In this document: positions 63,146 through 64,000 of the stretch, in pieces
How positions within the stretch are numbered: position 1 is the first letter of the stretch
Layout of the letters: every line of letters starts with the position of its first letter
The notes under the pieces: generated by a model
What the model saw: the letters and a program-made list of their open reading frames with translations, nothing else
What the model was told of the DNA's origin: nothing
Database searches by the model: none
Position numbers and translations under genes: made by a program
NCBI RefSeq assembly: GCF_014269205.2
Contig: NZ_JABWRY020000002.1
Coordinates: 151,501-215,500 of the forward strand
Length of the DNA: 64,000 bases
Reading direction: 5' to 3'
Origin: Pseudomonas kermanshahensis
GTDB lineage: Bacteria; Pseudomonadota; Gammaproteobacteria; Pseudomonadales; Pseudomonadaceae

Positions 63146-63214
63146 GGAAGTACCTGAAAAAGTTGTTGGACAATCGGTGCTGGGTATTTAATAGTTATAA
63201 CAAGTTACACACTA

Positions 63215-63229
63215 ATGAATTTTATTCAT
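63215..63229. promoter_or_regulatory. Palindrome in the ABC transporter / methyltransferase divergent promoter
   Basis: ATGAATTTTATTCAT has perfect 6-bp arms around a TTT centre. It lies in the 105-base AT-rich gap between divergent starts, so it is a candidate operator for both genes. The regulator is not in view. Confidence 0.4.
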
Positions 63230-63250
63230 AAACATATAAGTGATAGTCAT

Positions 63251-64000
63251 ATGGGCGAACGATCGCTGGTAATTCTGGATGGCGGTATGGGGCGAGAGCT
63301 GCAGCGTCGTGGTGCGCCGTTTCGGCAGCCCGAGTGGTCAGCGCTGGCCTTGAGCGAAGCACCTGAGGCGGTGCTGGCGGTGCATACGGCGTATATCGAG
63401 GCCGGGGCTCAGGTCATCACCAGCAACAGCTATGCGGTAGTGCCCTTCCATATTGGTGAAGAGCGGTTCGCCCAGGAAGGGCGCACCTTGGCTGCAACGG
63501 CGGGGCAATTGGCCCGTGCGGCAGCCGATGCGGCTGCCGCGCCGGTACGCGTGGCCGGTTCGCTGCCGCCGTTGTTCGGCTCTTATCGCCCGGACCTGTA
63601 TCAGCCCGAGCGCGTCGCCGAAGTGCTGACCCCCCTGCTGGCAGGCCTGTCCCCCTACGTGGACCTGTGGCTGGCAGAAACCCAGAGCTCGATCGAAGAA
63701 GTTCGGGCCATCGGCGCGCAACTGCCCCAGGACGGCAGGCCGTTCTGGGTATCGTTCACGCTGCAGGACGAAGGTGACATCGACGTGCCGCGGCTGCGTT
63801 CCGGACAAACGGTCGCCGACGCGGCCGAAGCGATTGCCGGGCTGGGTGTCAGTACGCTGTTGTTCAACTGCAGCCAGCCTGAGGTGATTGGCGCGGCGCT
63901 GGATGTAGCGCGCGAGACGTTCGAGCGCCTGGGCGTGGACATCGCCATCGGCGCCTACGCCAATGCCTTCCCGCCACAGCCCAAGGACGCCACCGCCAAC
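63251..64000 (+). CDS. mmuM: Homocysteine S-methyltransferase, 3' end outside window
   Basis: ATG 63251 opens a frame that runs to the window end (250 codons, no stop). It begins 'MGERSLVILDGGMGRELQRRGAPF', and 'HTAYIEAGAQVITSNSYAVVPF' and 'LLFNCSQPEVIGAAL' follow. These carry the first parts of the homocysteine/betaine methyltransferase fold, including the first zinc-ligand Cys in 'NCS'. The later Cys-Cys pair lies beyond the window. It uses S-methylmethionine or SAM to methylate homocysteine. The divergent ABC genes could supply the donor. Confidence 0.85.
   Translation, partial: MGERSLVILDGGMGRELQRRGAPFRQPEWSALALSEAPEAVLAVHTAYIEAGAQVITSNSYAVVPFHIGEERFAQEGRTLAATAGQLARAAADAAAAPVRVAGSLPPLFGSYRPDLYQPERVAEVLTPLLAGLSPYVDLWLAETQSSIEEVRAIGAQLPQDGRPFWVSFTLQDEGDIDVPRLRSGQTVADAAEAIAGLGVSTLLFNCSQPEVIGAALDVARETFERLGVDIAIGAYANAFPPQPKDATAN

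Overview
The window is a stretch of a Pseudomonas chromosome around the replication origin, most like the P. putida group. The gene order gyrB-recF-dnaN-dnaA / oriC / rpmH-rnpA-yidD-yidC-mnmE / second DnaA-box region / mnmG-rsmG-parA-parB / atpIBEFHAGDC-glmU-glmR-glmS is the classic pseudomonad origin layout. The protein sequences, high GC and the 'TGTAGGAGC...' inverted repeats fit the same group. No rRNA, tRNA, CRISPR array, insertion sequence or prophage was seen. The species call is inference from gene content and remembered family sequences.

Region by region. (1) 1-5.3 kb: the end of a LysR regulator, then a sulfide-oxidation cluster on the minus strand (sulfide:quinone oxidoreductase, metallo-beta-lactamase persulfide dioxygenase, TauE-type exporter) divergent from a FisR-like sigma54 activator that carries three sensor-type cysteines. 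(2) 5.4-21.5 kb: replication and segregation core, with an RcnB-like secreted protein, gyrB, recF (holding two parS sites), dnaN, dnaA, oriC1, rpmH, rnpA, yidD, yidC, mnmE, oriC2, mnmG, rsmG, parA and parB. (3) 21.5-33.2 kb: the ATP synthase operon, then glmU, glmR and glmS with an unoccupied attTn7 site. (4) 33.2-41.6 kb: accessory and envelope genes, including an OB-fold-type lipoprotein, a DUF2182 membrane protein, a fungal-like tyrosinase, lpd3, cfa, cardiolipin synthase and a DUF3617 protein. (5) 41.6-45.9 kb: a putative Zur (zinc starvation) locus reading both ways from one Zur box, with folE2 and a small secreted protein one way and zigA, DUF1826 and a second COG0523 GTPase the other. 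This locus also carries an unusually dense cluster of perfect DnaA boxes. (6) 45.9-54.1 kb: pdxY, a thioesterase, a CPA2 antiporter, a SUKH protein, a Tim44-like protein, uvrD and small unknowns. (7) 54.2-64 kb: a zwf paralogue with a divergent HexR-type regulator and operator, pycR, the two-subunit pyruvate carboxylase pycAB, a polar amino acid ABC transporter (permease and binding protein), and the start of a homocysteine S-methyltransferase gene cut by the window end.

The most notable signals are about chromosome replication rather than new enzymes. oriC1 and oriC2 are collinear diverged copies of one element, with shared words at nearly identical spacing. Seven perfect TTATNCACA boxes occur in 1.9 kb of coding sequence about 32 kb from oriC1, partly in an AT-rich insert-like stretch of a COG0523 gene; this could be a DnaA-titration or reactivation locus. 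All three parS sites sit inside genes in the same reading phase, each encoding Phe-His-Val-Glu.
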